NCBI GenBank assembly: GCA_030267565.1
Contig: BRXU01000032.1
Span: forward strand, 620,001-684,000
Direction of reading: 5' to 3'
Length of the DNA stretch: 64,000 nt
Origin: Pleodorina starrii
Taxonomy: Eukaryota > Chlorophyta > Chlorophyceae > Chlamydomonadales > Volvocaceae
The notes under the pieces are model-generated. The model made no database searches. It was given only the letters and a program-made list of their open reading frames with translations, and was not told where the DNA came from. Position 1 is the stretch's first letter. Each line of letters begins with the position of its first letter. Below are positions 25,205 to 35,300 of the stretch, in pieces. The translations under genes were made by a program, and so were the position numbers.

Positions 25205-25920
25205 CTATGCGTGGCCTGCTGCCGGTGCTGTGTCTGCGAGGTGGTTGCAGTATACGGGCAGCCGAACGGATAGGATTGCACACTGATTCATTCTCTGCCG
25301 ATCAATGCCGGGGGGGCCGGCTCTCTTTGACGACGACGGGGTCCAATGCGGTCCGTTGCGGCGCCCCGGCGACCTTCCAGTGTCCCGGCGGCGGACGAAA
25401 TCTGCTGCTGGGACGTTTTCGTAGGGAGCGCTGGCTGCCCCCGCGAGGAGGAGCCCTCTCTTGTCTCGTCTCCCGCGCCGACGAGCGAACAACCCTAAGG
25501 CTTCCAACGACGTGCGAGTCTGGTAAGAGGCAAGAAGAAGGAGCCGGAGTCCATCTGCTCAGAACGAACGAATGAGAGATTCTTTACCGAAATGACCGCT
25601 TCGCGGCTCCACGCAATCTGGAGCCTCGCAGCCCAAGGTTATAGGGCGAGAAAAGGCTGTCGCGGCGGTTACATGCAACCAACTTACAACCGGCACTCAA
25701 GGCAACAACCTCGTCAGCGGAGTACGGTACGTGCAGTACGGCCGGCCTTCAGTCAGGCAGGCCGACATGGACTTGCAGATATGTACAGGTAACTAGGCCC
25801 GACTGGACCGACTGCCTACCCGCACCCATTCAACTCATGCAATATCAGCGTCATCATCAGCAGCAGCAGACATATATACATTCAGTGAACAATGAATCAA
25901 CGATGCTTTTGCTCTCCGTG
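25205..25920 (+). repeat. Diverged segmental duplicate, copy 2 (partner 22215-22810)
   Basis: See partner. Same order and orientation of shared words, more compact spacing. It lies just downstream (in the minus sense) of knottin-like copy B. Confidence 0.55.
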
Positions 25921-26222
25921 TCCAGGCACATGCATGGCACGTCTTGCTTGGCGTGCCCCCATTGACGTTGGCTTTGGTGGTGTTAATGAGAGGGTAGAGG
26001 CTCGGCGGGAGTGTGCCTGCAATCAGGTGTGAGGGGAGGAGGTGTAAGAAAGGAGATACCACAGCGAAGGAACGGAAGCGAGGGGGTAGGTAAGTCAACA
26101 GGGCGTTGCGCCACCAACCAAGCAACCGGGATCCGCCACGCGAGATGTACCGGTATCCCCGCAGATTGCCGCTCGACACATCGCCGCCGCGTCAATTCGA
26201 TTAGCTGTCCCCGTATCCCGGC

Positions 26223-26227
26223 TTACA
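26223..26227 (-). terminator. Candidate TGTAA polyadenylation signal for knottin-like copy B
   Basis: The minus strand reads TGTAA about 100 nt after the copy-B stop codon, a reasonable position for an algal 3' end. Confidence 0.5.
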
Positions 26228-26325
26228 GCCTACAGCGCTCCTCTCTACAGCACTACTCCCGGGGGGGTGGGGTCTAAGGAGCAACGCAGTGTGGCCCTGT
26301 GGCGCCTGGTGGCCCCCATCTCACC

Positions 26326-26601
26326 TCACGGCTCCATGCACGAGTAGTCGGTGTAGTCCCCTTCGCTCATGTCTCCGACGCAGATAACTCGTGGGTTGCC
26401 GCAGCAGGGGAGGTCGTGGTAGCCGCTGGGGCCGCAAGCGCTACCCGGGGGGAGGCACGCCTGCAGCAGCGCCCGCGCCGCGCTGCCGTCCCGCTGCTCC
26501 AGGGCCCTTGCGGCGGCGAAGAGGGATGCGATCAGCAGCAGAGCAGCCGCCAGCAGCAGCAGCAGCGGCAGAGGCGGAGGGGAGCGCCGGGGGAGAGCCA
26601 T
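26326..26601 (-). CDS. Small secreted six-cysteine (knottin-like) peptide, copy B, 91 aa
   Basis: Same architecture as copy A: MALPRRSPPPLPLLLLLAAA signal-like N-terminus, LEQRDGSAARALLQ linker, then C-x6-C-x9-CC-x6-C-x13-C. The final loop (VGDMSEGDYTDYS) is longer and more acidic than in copy A, and the tail is MEP. The start is the first ATG and is shared by all three copies. It is transcribed divergently from copy C; the two share inverted-repeat upstream sequence (26738-26860 with 27345-27465), so they are an inverted duplicate with related promoters. Secretion and a disulphide-knotted fold are inferred from sequence only, and the target is unknown. Confidence 0.8.
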   Translation of the reverse strand: MALPRRSPPPLPLLLLLAAALLLIASLFAAARALEQRDGSAARALLQACLPPGSACGPSGYHDLPCCGNPRVICVGDMSEGDYTDYSCMEP

Positions 26602-26737
26602 AGTCCACTTGCGGTGGGGCTGAGCCGGTGAGGGGCGCTGCTGGTCGGTGTTGGTCGGGGCAAGGCTCGGCAGAACGTTTTTGATGAGTACTGATGTTAC
26701 CGTATTGTTATTGTTGGGGTGAGCAGGGCTGCTTTAT

Positions 26738-27465
26738 TTTGTGGCGGTCGAAGGTTAGTAGCTTCACACGGCTGGTTGTTAATAAGGTTGGAACGCGTTG
26801 TTTTGTTTTCGCCCCTTCGACGGCTCCCAACTGTCTGTTAACTCGCAAGGGGTTTCGCAGCGGCCAGCAGCCAGCAGCCAGACAGATCCTCTGGGGAGGG
26901 CAACGACTGCTCGGCCCGGCTCTACGATGGTTGCCGGACCGGCCGCTGAAACCACAGTTGGGATCCAGGAAGGGGGCAGCCAACGGCGCACGGCACGGCG
27001 GTCTGTAGGCCGTTTTTCCCGGCGGCCTGTAGGCCGTTTTTTCCATTCAGTTGCCGTTTGTTCGGTCGATCGATCAACCGTTCGTTCGGTCGTTCGTTCA
27101 CCTCGCTCGTTCACCTTTTGCTACACCAATACATTTTTATTCGACGGCACGCCAGTAGACCTGCTAAGCAGCAATCCGCGTGCTGCAACCGGAAAGCCGC
27201 CCAAGGAACATTCGATTTGGGATAAGATGATTTGGGGACAGCCCAGAGCCCACCCAGCAGGACGGAAGATAGACGACCGCTATCTAGCTGGCTTACTTGC
27301 CAACAATTAGGTAGGATTAGGTCATGTTACCAACTTGGTGCGAACTTCTGACCCCTTGCGAGCAGACAGTTGGGAGCTGTCGAAAGGGGCGAAGCCAAAA
27401 CAACGAGTATTTAACCTTATTAACCGCCGGCCCTGTGAGACTGCCAACCTTGGACCGCCATACGG
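26738..27465. repeat. Inverted repeat flanking the B/C divergent promoter
   Basis: The arm 26738-26860 (including GGTTGTTAATAAGGTT, CGTTGTTTTG, TTCGCCCCTT, CTCCCAACTGTCTG, CGCAAGGGG) is matched in reverse complement by 27345-27465 at roughly 80 percent by eye. The spacer (26861-27344) holds two copies of GTAGGCCGTTTTT and runs of GTTCGGTCGATCGATC-type words. The arms lie 100-140 bp upstream of the ATGs of copies B and C, so they are likely the duplicated promoters. The right arm carries a TATTTAA. Confidence 0.7.
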
Positions 27466-27569
27466 TAAAAGCAGCCTTGCACCGCCCCGTCCCAACACAA
27501 GCGCTCACTCGCACTTCCCACCCAGCCTCGCACCGAGCATCACCGATCCAGCCCCACCACAAGTAGACT

Positions 27570-27833
27570 ATGGCTCTCCCCCGGCGCTCCCCTCCGCCTC
27601 TGCCGCTGCTGCTGCTGCTGGCGGCTCTGCTGCTGATCGCATCCCTCTTCGCCGCCGCGACCGCCCTGGAGCAGCGGGACGGCAGTGCGGCGCGGGCGCT
27701 GCTGCAGGCGTGCCTCCCCCCGGGCAGCGCTTGCGGCCCCAGCGGCTACCACCAGCTCCCCTGCTGCGGCAACCCCAAAGTCATCTGCGTCGGAAACGTG
27801 AACGGTGGAGACTACTCGTGCATGGAGCCGTGA
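27570..27833 (+). CDS. Small secreted six-cysteine (knottin-like) peptide, copy C, 87 aa
   Basis: MALPRRSPPPLPLLLLLAAL signal-like start, LEQRDGSAARALLQ linker, then C-x6-C-x9-CC-x6-C-x9-C ending MEP. The fourth copy-wide block (GNPKVIC) is intact and the last loop is VGNVNGGDYS-like. It is the only plus-strand member. Its 3' flank (27902-28003) is similar to 26190-26310 in the same plus orientation although genes B and C are inverted, so flank and gene were duplicated or inverted in separate steps. The same caution on function applies as for copies A and B. Confidence 0.8.
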   Translation: MALPRRSPPPLPLLLLLAALLLIASLFAAATALEQRDGSAARALLQACLPPGSACGPSGYHQLPCCGNPKVICVGNVNGGDYSCMEP

Positions 27834-30437
27834 GGTGCGATGGTCAGACGTTGTGCTGCCAATCTTAGCAACCGCGCTCCGCCTGTTTCCATATCGCAGC
27901 CGCGTCAATTCGATTAGCTATCCCGGCTTACAGCCTACAGCGCTCCTCTCGCTAATCCCTGGGGGCTCAGCGACGCAGTGTGGCCCTGTGGCTAGGTGGC
28001 CCTTCAAACGCTCAAGGTGGTCCTCCGCCCACCGACCCGTGGGTCACTGAATTATTAACACGTGACTTGCCGACTTCACGTCCCGACACCGCATTTCCAT
28101 GCGCACTGGAAACAGGAAAAGGCGGCAGTAGCGGGGGCGCTCGCTCGGGGGTCTCTGCATATGCCGTTATTCCAGTGCCGCAGCTGCACACCCCCGGGCT
28201 TCATTGTTGCATTGATAGACAACGACATCGAAAGAGACACCACGCACCTCGTTCAATTCATTTCCGGACCTTCTCACAGCCATGACGCATGCGAGCCTTC
28301 CCCAGGCCCTCCGCATTACCCCGAGACCTGGTATCCTTTAGCCATTTTCCTGTGGCTCCGCTGCCCTCACCACCCTCACCCTGCCTTTGTTTGTTTGCAG
28401 GAGGCGCACTCTCTCTGAGGCTCTACCCCTTCCCTCCACCCTCCTTACCACCACGAGCCTTATCAAGTACGGTACGACAAACACGCAGTGCCTTGCATGC
28501 ACACGCACGTGCTACACCGCCGCAAGTACGGCACCGCCTCGAGTGGCATCTTCCAGTTGTGCGGTTGGTCGCTAGCCGGAACAGCGAACCAGTTTTGGAC
28601 ACTCTGCACCCCGTTGGGCACTCCCGTGCGGTTGCTATGGGCAGTTGTGCGTTGGCTCGTTGGCATTACGTATTTGCGGGACATTATTTGCAGAACAGGG
28701 CACGGCCCTAAGGGAGAGGGCCGCTGGCCGGGCGATCCAGGGCGCCCAGATGGGGCAAGTCAGCATCCGCAGCAGTTGCCACACGAGTTGGTTGTTAGTT
28801 GTGGTGGAGCAGTTGGTCCTAGCAGCTGCCGTACTCTCAGTCCGTCTGCCTGCAGCGGCACTGGAGGTCGTGCCTCCACCAAACCGAGCATGATGGTGTG
28901 ATTGGCCGGTGTGCTGCCTGGTCGGTTGTAAGGTGGTGCTTCCGGCTGGCTGGCCTGCCGTCTCCGTCGCCGCCGAACACCGGCTGGCTCCCAGCGCAGC
29001 CGGGTACCTAATCTGGTGATCTGGTGAGCCGCACACGCCAGGACTGCTGAGGCCTGCTGAGGTCGTCCCGCGGGTGGTGGCTCCAGTCCGTGCAGCCCCC
29101 CGCCTCCAGCCGGATGACCCGCCGCCATTCAGCTGTCGCCGCCGCGTGCGCCGCACCACGCCGGTTTTCTGAATCCAACAAAAAACAAAGACGTGCACAC
29201 ATGCACACGCACACACGCATACGTGCTACGGCGACTCCAACAGAGCAGCACACTCAACACACACCAACACGGGTGTGCGCTCCAGGCGCTTGGACTGTCG
29301 GGCGGACCGGAAGAGGGCGGGCGGGCCTCGGGAAGGAAACACGGTCGGTCAGCGCGAGCCTGCACCCGTATCGAACTGCTTCACGAAGGCCATTCCCTTT
29401 CTCCGCCCCTTGGTCAGCGCCAAGCCAACGCACGCTGCAAGGTGCAGGCGGCCTCCTCCCTGACGCACCCTCCAACCCGAACTCCAGGGAGCCCCGCTCC
29501 ACATCCCAATGCCGGGAACGCACATGGCAGCATGCGGCAGCTTCCACAGCGAAGCGCCGCGGCACGCCGCTGGGACCCCACCGCACCGTGCATTACTTCA
29601 CATCCGCATCCGCCGTCGGGAGAGAGAGAGAGAGCGCTGTCCTCTTAAACGCTTCGATGGCACGCACGCACTTGGTGCGTCGTCCGCAATGTATCCCCCC
29701 CAAGAAACCCTACCGGCAATAAATCAGAAACCCCATCACAAATCTACCATGACCGAGCTGCGCCGCGCCGCACAATGGCCCCCCTAATCCCTCCCCCTCT
29801 CCCCCGCTAGAGGCCGGACCGGGTCCTTCCGACACCCGGGCTTGGCGACCTGGCCGCGGAGTGCAGCCCCGAGGCCACTTCCAACCAAAACCTACCAATA
29901 CTCGCGCGAGGGAGGCCGAACTGCATTGGGCCCACCCCCCTTGGGCCGCCTTGCTGTCCTCCCTCGCCACATCCCTGACAACGAGTGGGTACGAGTGGGT
30001 GCGGCCGCACACCGATTGTGACGATGATGGTGGCGGTCACTCGGTGGCCCCCCACCCCACCCCACCCAGTCAGCCACCCGGTCATCCTGCGCTCCCTCAG
30101 GGCCTGCCCCGCTGCCCCGCCCTGGAGCCCCGCTGTCCTACCGCCTTCCTAACTCGTCTCGTCACTGCCTGCCCCCCATTACCGCACGCAGCTCCCGGCC
30201 GAGATGTGCTGACACACGTCCGGAGCAAAGCCTTGGGCCCAGTGGTTAGTTCCTCACAACCAACCAACCAAACAACCAAAGAGGAGCGCCCAGACACGGT
30301 CCGTGCTAATGGCAGCACCCCGGGGTAGGCCATCAGCATCAACACAAGTTGCCCGGAACAGTCCGGAACAGAGCCCGGCAACCTGGGCTGCTGCTGCTCC
30401 TGACCAGTAACACACGCCCGCAAGTCCTCATCTGCAC

Positions 30438-30488
<51 letters not shown>
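30438..30488 (+). repeat. (CA)n microsatellite
   Basis: About 25 uninterrupted AC dinucleotides, the longest dinucleotide array in the window. Confidence 0.95.
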
Positions 30489-30492
<4 letters not shown>

Positions 30493-30852
30493 GCAGCTGA
30501 ACTCCTGCCGGCCGGCGGGCCGACCCCGGTCCGGTCCAAACGCAAACTTAGGTCAATATACACGTGTTCGCTGAGTTGAAAGTTATGTGCCACACGCCGG
30601 CGCGCTGGCGCGGTGCCCGCACCACACCAAGTGGCTGAGTGGCATTGATGAATGATGATGTCCCCCCGGCGAGGGCCCTTTATGGGCGATTGGGGTGGCG
30701 GCAGCCTCTCATGACACAATGCCCACAAACTGAGGCGCCTGAAGCGCTGCCACTTGCCCTCCTCCGCAGTCGCCAACACCTCATGTACCCCCAGTGTTCG
30801 CGAAGGGCGGCACGCTAGAGCCCCTGCACTGGTTGTCCCTGCCACCGCCTGC

Positions 30853-30857
30853 TTACA
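30853..30857 (-). terminator. Candidate TGTAA polyadenylation signal for the Tctex1 gene
   Basis: The minus strand reads TGTAA about 50 nt after the stop codon. This is close to the stop but usable. Confidence 0.35.
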
Positions 30858-30905
30858 CTTGCCGCAAACCCGCTTCCCCCGCTTCCACCTGCGCCCTCGG
30901 ATTCC

Positions 30906-31486
30906 TTAAATAGCCAGCCCGAAGACGGTGCAGATGCAGTAGAGGCTTTTGTTCTCCCACCGCACGGTGCGGCTCCCGTCTGTAGTACTGTCCCACCAGC
31001 ACGACGCCGCGGTGTGAAGGCCCGCGCCTGCGCCCGGGAACATGGCGCCATGTCAGGGATTGGCGACGGCAAAGGCAGGGGCAACGCCTTTGCGGAACAA
31101 ATCCTTACCGTTCTTCTGCATTATGACGCACGTCACCACGTATTTAAAGGGCTTGTTCAGCGCCGTTAGCCGCTTGATGCAGTGTTCTAAGCAGCTAGAC
31201 GTCCACTGGCTGACCTGTATGCCAAAGCAGCTGTTCGTATCGAAAGCCCGGGTCCCCGGTAGCGGAGCACTGGAGTGTTTCCCAAGCGACTCACCTTGGC
31301 CTCACTGTATTGCTGGTTCTGAAGCACAGCATCTATGGACTCTTTGATGATATTGCTTACGTCGTCCGCAACAAAGGCCGCCTGCGACCGCGGCACATAA
31401 GGGTCAACTGCATGCGAAACAAATTCCAAACAATCCCTCCAATTCTCATTATTCACCTCCTCGACGCTAGGGTCCGATGCCTCCAT
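30906..31486 (-). CDS. TCTEX1: Tctex1-type dynein light chain, 4 exons, 114 aa
   Basis: Tctex1 light chains dimerise and bind dynein intermediate chains; in green algae they occur in cytoplasmic/IFT and axonemal inner-arm dyneins. Exons (minus): 31486-31457, 31381-31295, 31214-31109, 31027-30906. They sum to 345 nt with TAA and all phases join. Diagnostic segments are [64 protein letters not shown] and the C-terminus CTVFGLAI, so the fold is complete. The length of about 114 is typical. Intron 1 is exactly 75 nt with no in-frame stop (GTGAAT...GTCGCAG), so a naive frame reads through it from an upstream ATG at 31513. I chose [10 protein letters not shown] as the start because removing this intron gives the compact N-terminus expected for the family. 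Which dynein it serves cannot be told from sequence alone. Confidence 0.92.
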
Positions 31487-32378
31487 TCCGTTCAATTTTA
31501 CTGGAAAATTCACAGAGTTGAGGTACCGTTTGTGTTCGAAGACTTCAGGTGCCGTTCGCGTAGTTAAAGTTCATGTAGGAAGTACACTACTAGAAGCGCT
31601 TAACAAGGTGCAAATGTGGGTTTGCCAAAGATGGATGATTGGGCGCTACATCGTGTACGGCAGTTATGCTTGCTTCCTTCTTTCTGTTTGGTGCCCCGCG
31701 CATGTATGCGCCAATTGCACTTGCCTAAACAGACAAAGGTGTTTTTTCAGATGAAAACTAAAGTCGTAAATGTCTTATTCCAGTTGCCTCTCGAAACTAT
31801 ATGACGCCCTAACAATTCGCGATGTACTCATTGCGCATGGCTACAATTTTCAGAAGTAATGGGTATTGAGTATTGAATTCTATCTCACGCATAAATCTGC
31901 CAAGCCTCAAGGAATAACTGCCTGCGACGTTGACGACGGCTTCCGCGTGCCTCCTACGCCACGATTACACCCGACGCGCAAGTTTCTTTGAAGCACACTG
32001 CGTCACATCGCGGGCTACACGTGGGTGCCTGAGATCCACCCACCTCCCGCCGCGGCCCGAGGACACGCACGTCTGCCATCGGCGCAGATTGACGCTGCTG
32101 CCGTGCTGCGCCGTACTGCATGAGGCGCGCTTCGGAGCCGACAGATGCTGGAACCACTGCGGCCTTTCGGTCGGCGCGGGCAGTCACGTTCAACGAGGTG
32201 CGGCCTTACCTCTCGCCCCGAAACCGGGGCCGCCAGCGCCCCTCACACACCCCCAAACCCGGGTTCGCCCCCTGCGCATGAGGGAGGGTCTATTCCCCGG
32301 CTCCACTCGCACTCAATTCTGAGCCTCGAACAAGCACCTGCAGCTTACTCCTGCCCCTCCTGCCGTTCCTCCTCACAG
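31487..32378. promoter_or_regulatory. Divergent interval between Tctex1 and the large coiled-coil gene
   Basis: It should contain the Tctex1 promoter and the 5' part of the plus-strand gene. The part 31600-31930 is comparatively AT-rich. A frame open from ATG 32145 runs directly into the first mapped exon of the next gene (in frame at 32379), so part of this stretch may be its first exon. Confidence 0.45.
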
Positions 32379-35300
32379 CAGGCGCCTCGGCCGGCGGATC
32401 AGCGGCAGGGTGGCCGCTACCGGGGACCCAGCGACTCGGGTCGGGACGACCCCGCCAGCCTGCTCAAGGAGTGAGTGGCAGTGCAGTACGATGCAGTACA
32501 TCGCAGGCCAGTGCAATGTACTGCACCATGGGTAGCGGGAGCAGGACCCGGACCGCCTGGGTGGTAAAGGAGGAGATACCGTTACCTGGGTGGAGTTGTT
32601 GGAATAGAGGGGACGGGTGTTTGGCTGGGAGGAGCAGCCTTTGGCCCGAGGGGCTACCCTCCTGCTGGGGGGAGCTGGCGCTGATTGGGCGGAGCGGGTC
32701 GGGCTGCAGGGGTCTGGGCTGCGGGCGGCCCATGTGCAGAGGGGCGGGGGTTGGCCTGGCGGATTGGCGCGGGGGCTGCCCTGCCCGTGTTGTGCGCTCC
32801 GCTCCGCTCCATCCCACTCCGCTCCGCTCCATCCCACTCCCTTCCTTCCCTTCGCTGTGCCTCCGCAGCTTCGATTCCAAGCTGCAGTCCATTCAGGAGG
32901 TGCTGGCCAGGTACCAGTCGGAGCGAACGGTGCAGGGCCGCGGAGGGGCGGGGGCGGGGGCGGCAGCAGGAGCAGCAGGAGGGGCAGCGGCAGGCGGGGC
33001 AGGCGCACCGGGCGGCACCGGCGGGGCGGCGGGCGGCCCCGGGAGCGACGGCCACAGCCATGAACGCGAGCCCCGGATCAACTCTGCGCCCAGCACCGCC
33101 CGGCGCTGGCAGCCGCAGCAGCAGCAGCTGAAGAGCCACGACTCGGGGCAGCAGCAGCCGCAGCAGCAACTGCAGCAGAAGCGGGTGCTGAATCCGGCGA
33201 ATGTGATGGATGAGGAGGTGTATGTGCGGGTGAGAGGAGGCCTAGCCGGGCGGGCGGGCTGTCTGGCTGGGCTGCCACGGGGGGGAGGCCCGGTCTATAC
33301 GCGTGGTCCCCGGGTCGGCGATGGCTGGGGAGGGGGCGGGGGCGTCAGGGAGGGTGGGGGTTCACGCTTGTTTGCTGCAGTGGGGGGAGGGCTACACGGC
33401 GCCGCTTCCTTCCTTCCGGTTGTTGTGACCGTATGCTCGCCGGGAGCACCGGGGGGCGGGTTGAAGGCGGGGTCTGGGGGGTACAGGTGGGAGGCGGGAT
33501 GCTTGCCACCGGGTTAGGCTGCACCGGGGCACCCGATCAGTCGGCGGTTAGAGTCCGCTGCCGACCCAATGCGGACTGGGGTGAAAGGTGAGGGACCGAA
33601 CCGGACTGGACCGGACCGGCTGCCCATCCGGCGTTCAGCTTCTGCGGAAGGGGCCCCGCTGTTCCCCTCCCTTCAACTATCAGCCAGCCAGCCAGCCAGC
33701 TTGCCTAATCGGACCGTTTTTCACTATCCCCCCTCCCCCTGCCCCTCCCCGGGGAATAGACCGACCCGTTCGAACCCCCCCACCTTTTGTCGGCCGCTGT
33801 GGCATCCCCCCCCGCTCTCCCCGCCCCCTTACAAACAGTCAGTCGGTCGGTCAGCCCCCTAGCCGTGCCCGCTGCTGCTGCCTCCTCCCTGTCCTCTCAA
33901 ACCCCTCCCTTCCCGCCCGCCTGCCCGCCGCCCCCTCTCTTCAGCACGTGCTGGCCACCCCCCGGCGCATCAAGAGTGCGGTCCCCGGGGTCTCCCGCGC
34001 CCTGTCCGCCCGCATCGAGTACTACCGCTGCCACCGGGACAAGGCGCAGGTGGGGGGGGGCGCTGGGGAGGGGAGGGGAGGGGCGCGACCTCGGTGCAGG
34101 GCACCCCCCATCCGCGGTCGGTTCCTCCGCTGCGGTTCCGTGTTCGGCCTCCCCTCTGGTCCCTCTGGTCCCAGCCCAACCCAACCCAGCCATCGGAATT
34201 ACCCCCCCCCCCCCCTTCCTCCGGTTGCCGCTTCCCCCCCTCCGACCCGCACCCGCAGGAGAAGGCCGAGCGCGCCCGCGAGGAGCAGCTGGCGGCGCAG
34301 CGGGAGCGGGAGACCTGCACCGACGTCTCGGGGGCCGGCGGCAGCGGCGCCGCCTCCACTGCCGCCGCCTCCGTCGCCGCCTCCACCGGCCCCCCCATCA
34401 ACTTTGTGGAGGCCAACCGGCGCAGCATCGTGCCTAGCGCCCTTCCGCCCTCCCTGCAGCTAGCCATAGAGACAATTCGCGACCAGGCCCTCTCAAACCT
34501 GGCGGCGTCAACGGGCCGAAGCAGCAGCGGCCGCCGCGGAGGAGGCGGAGGCGGCGGCGGCGGCACGCCCTCGTCGGCCACCGCCTCCGGCAGCGGCGCC
34601 GGCGACGCCAGCAGCCGCTCCTCCTGGCGGCCCTGGTCCGGCATGCCGCCGCCGTCGCCGTCGGCAGCGTTCGCGCGCGGCAGCAGCGCCGCCACAGTGC
34701 CGTACACCTCGTTGACCGTCAGCCCCGTCACCACCCCCGCCACCGGCGACCGACCCGGAGGCGGCGGCGCCGCCAGCGGCGGGTTTTACACGAGCCGTAC
34801 GATAGGGATAACGTCGGGCCCCGGCGGCGCGGGCTTGCTGCAGCCGGCGTCGGAGCCGGAGTGGGAGGCGGCGGGCGGCGGCGGGGGGACGCGGCCCGGC
34901 GGTGGCGCGGGGCGGTCGGCGGCGGCGGCGGCGGGGGGGCGGCACGCCTGCGTGTCGTGGGATGGCAGCGCCGACGGCGACAGCGGCGGCGGGCGCAGCG
35001 GCCTCAGCAGTCCGTCGGTGTTCCTGACGACCGTGGACGTGGCGTCGCGAGGGGCCAAAATGGCGGGAACGGCGTCGCCGACGACGGGCGGCGACGCGTC
35101 GTCGTCGTCCCCGGCGGCGCCGCCGTCCGGCCGGGCATATTTCGGGCCGGGGAGGATGATGGGGTCGGCATCGCCCGTCGGCGCGCCGCCGGGCGGCAGC
35201 CGGGATGAGTCGCCGACGGGGCGCAGCCGCTCACCTGCCGCCAGCAGCGGCGCCGCCACCGCCCTCCCCTCGCGCCCCGCCACTGCCAGCACCAGCTCCC

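Larger units (their letters stand above)
24416..26325. other. Interval between knottin-like copies A and B
   Basis: It includes the upstream region of copy A (which is not similar to the B/C promoter repeat), duplicate block 25205-25920 and a degenerate family-1 core near 26043-26085. A TTACA at 26223-26227 can serve copy B as TGTAA. No other coding region is supported. Confidence 0.5.
27834..30905. other. Interval between knottin-like copy C and the dynein light chain
   Basis: About 3 kb with no recognised gene. It contains the duplicated 3' flank of copy C (27902-28003), the (CA)n array at 30438-30488, and presumably the 3' UTR of the minus-strand dynein light chain. The open frames on both strands are low-complexity and unlike any family I know. 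Confidence 0.5.

Noticed and set aside
30438..30488. CRISPR-like or other spaced repeat array
   Set aside because: The array is a plain CA dinucleotide microsatellite, and the genome is eukaryotic; no spaced direct repeats typical of CRISPR occur in the window.
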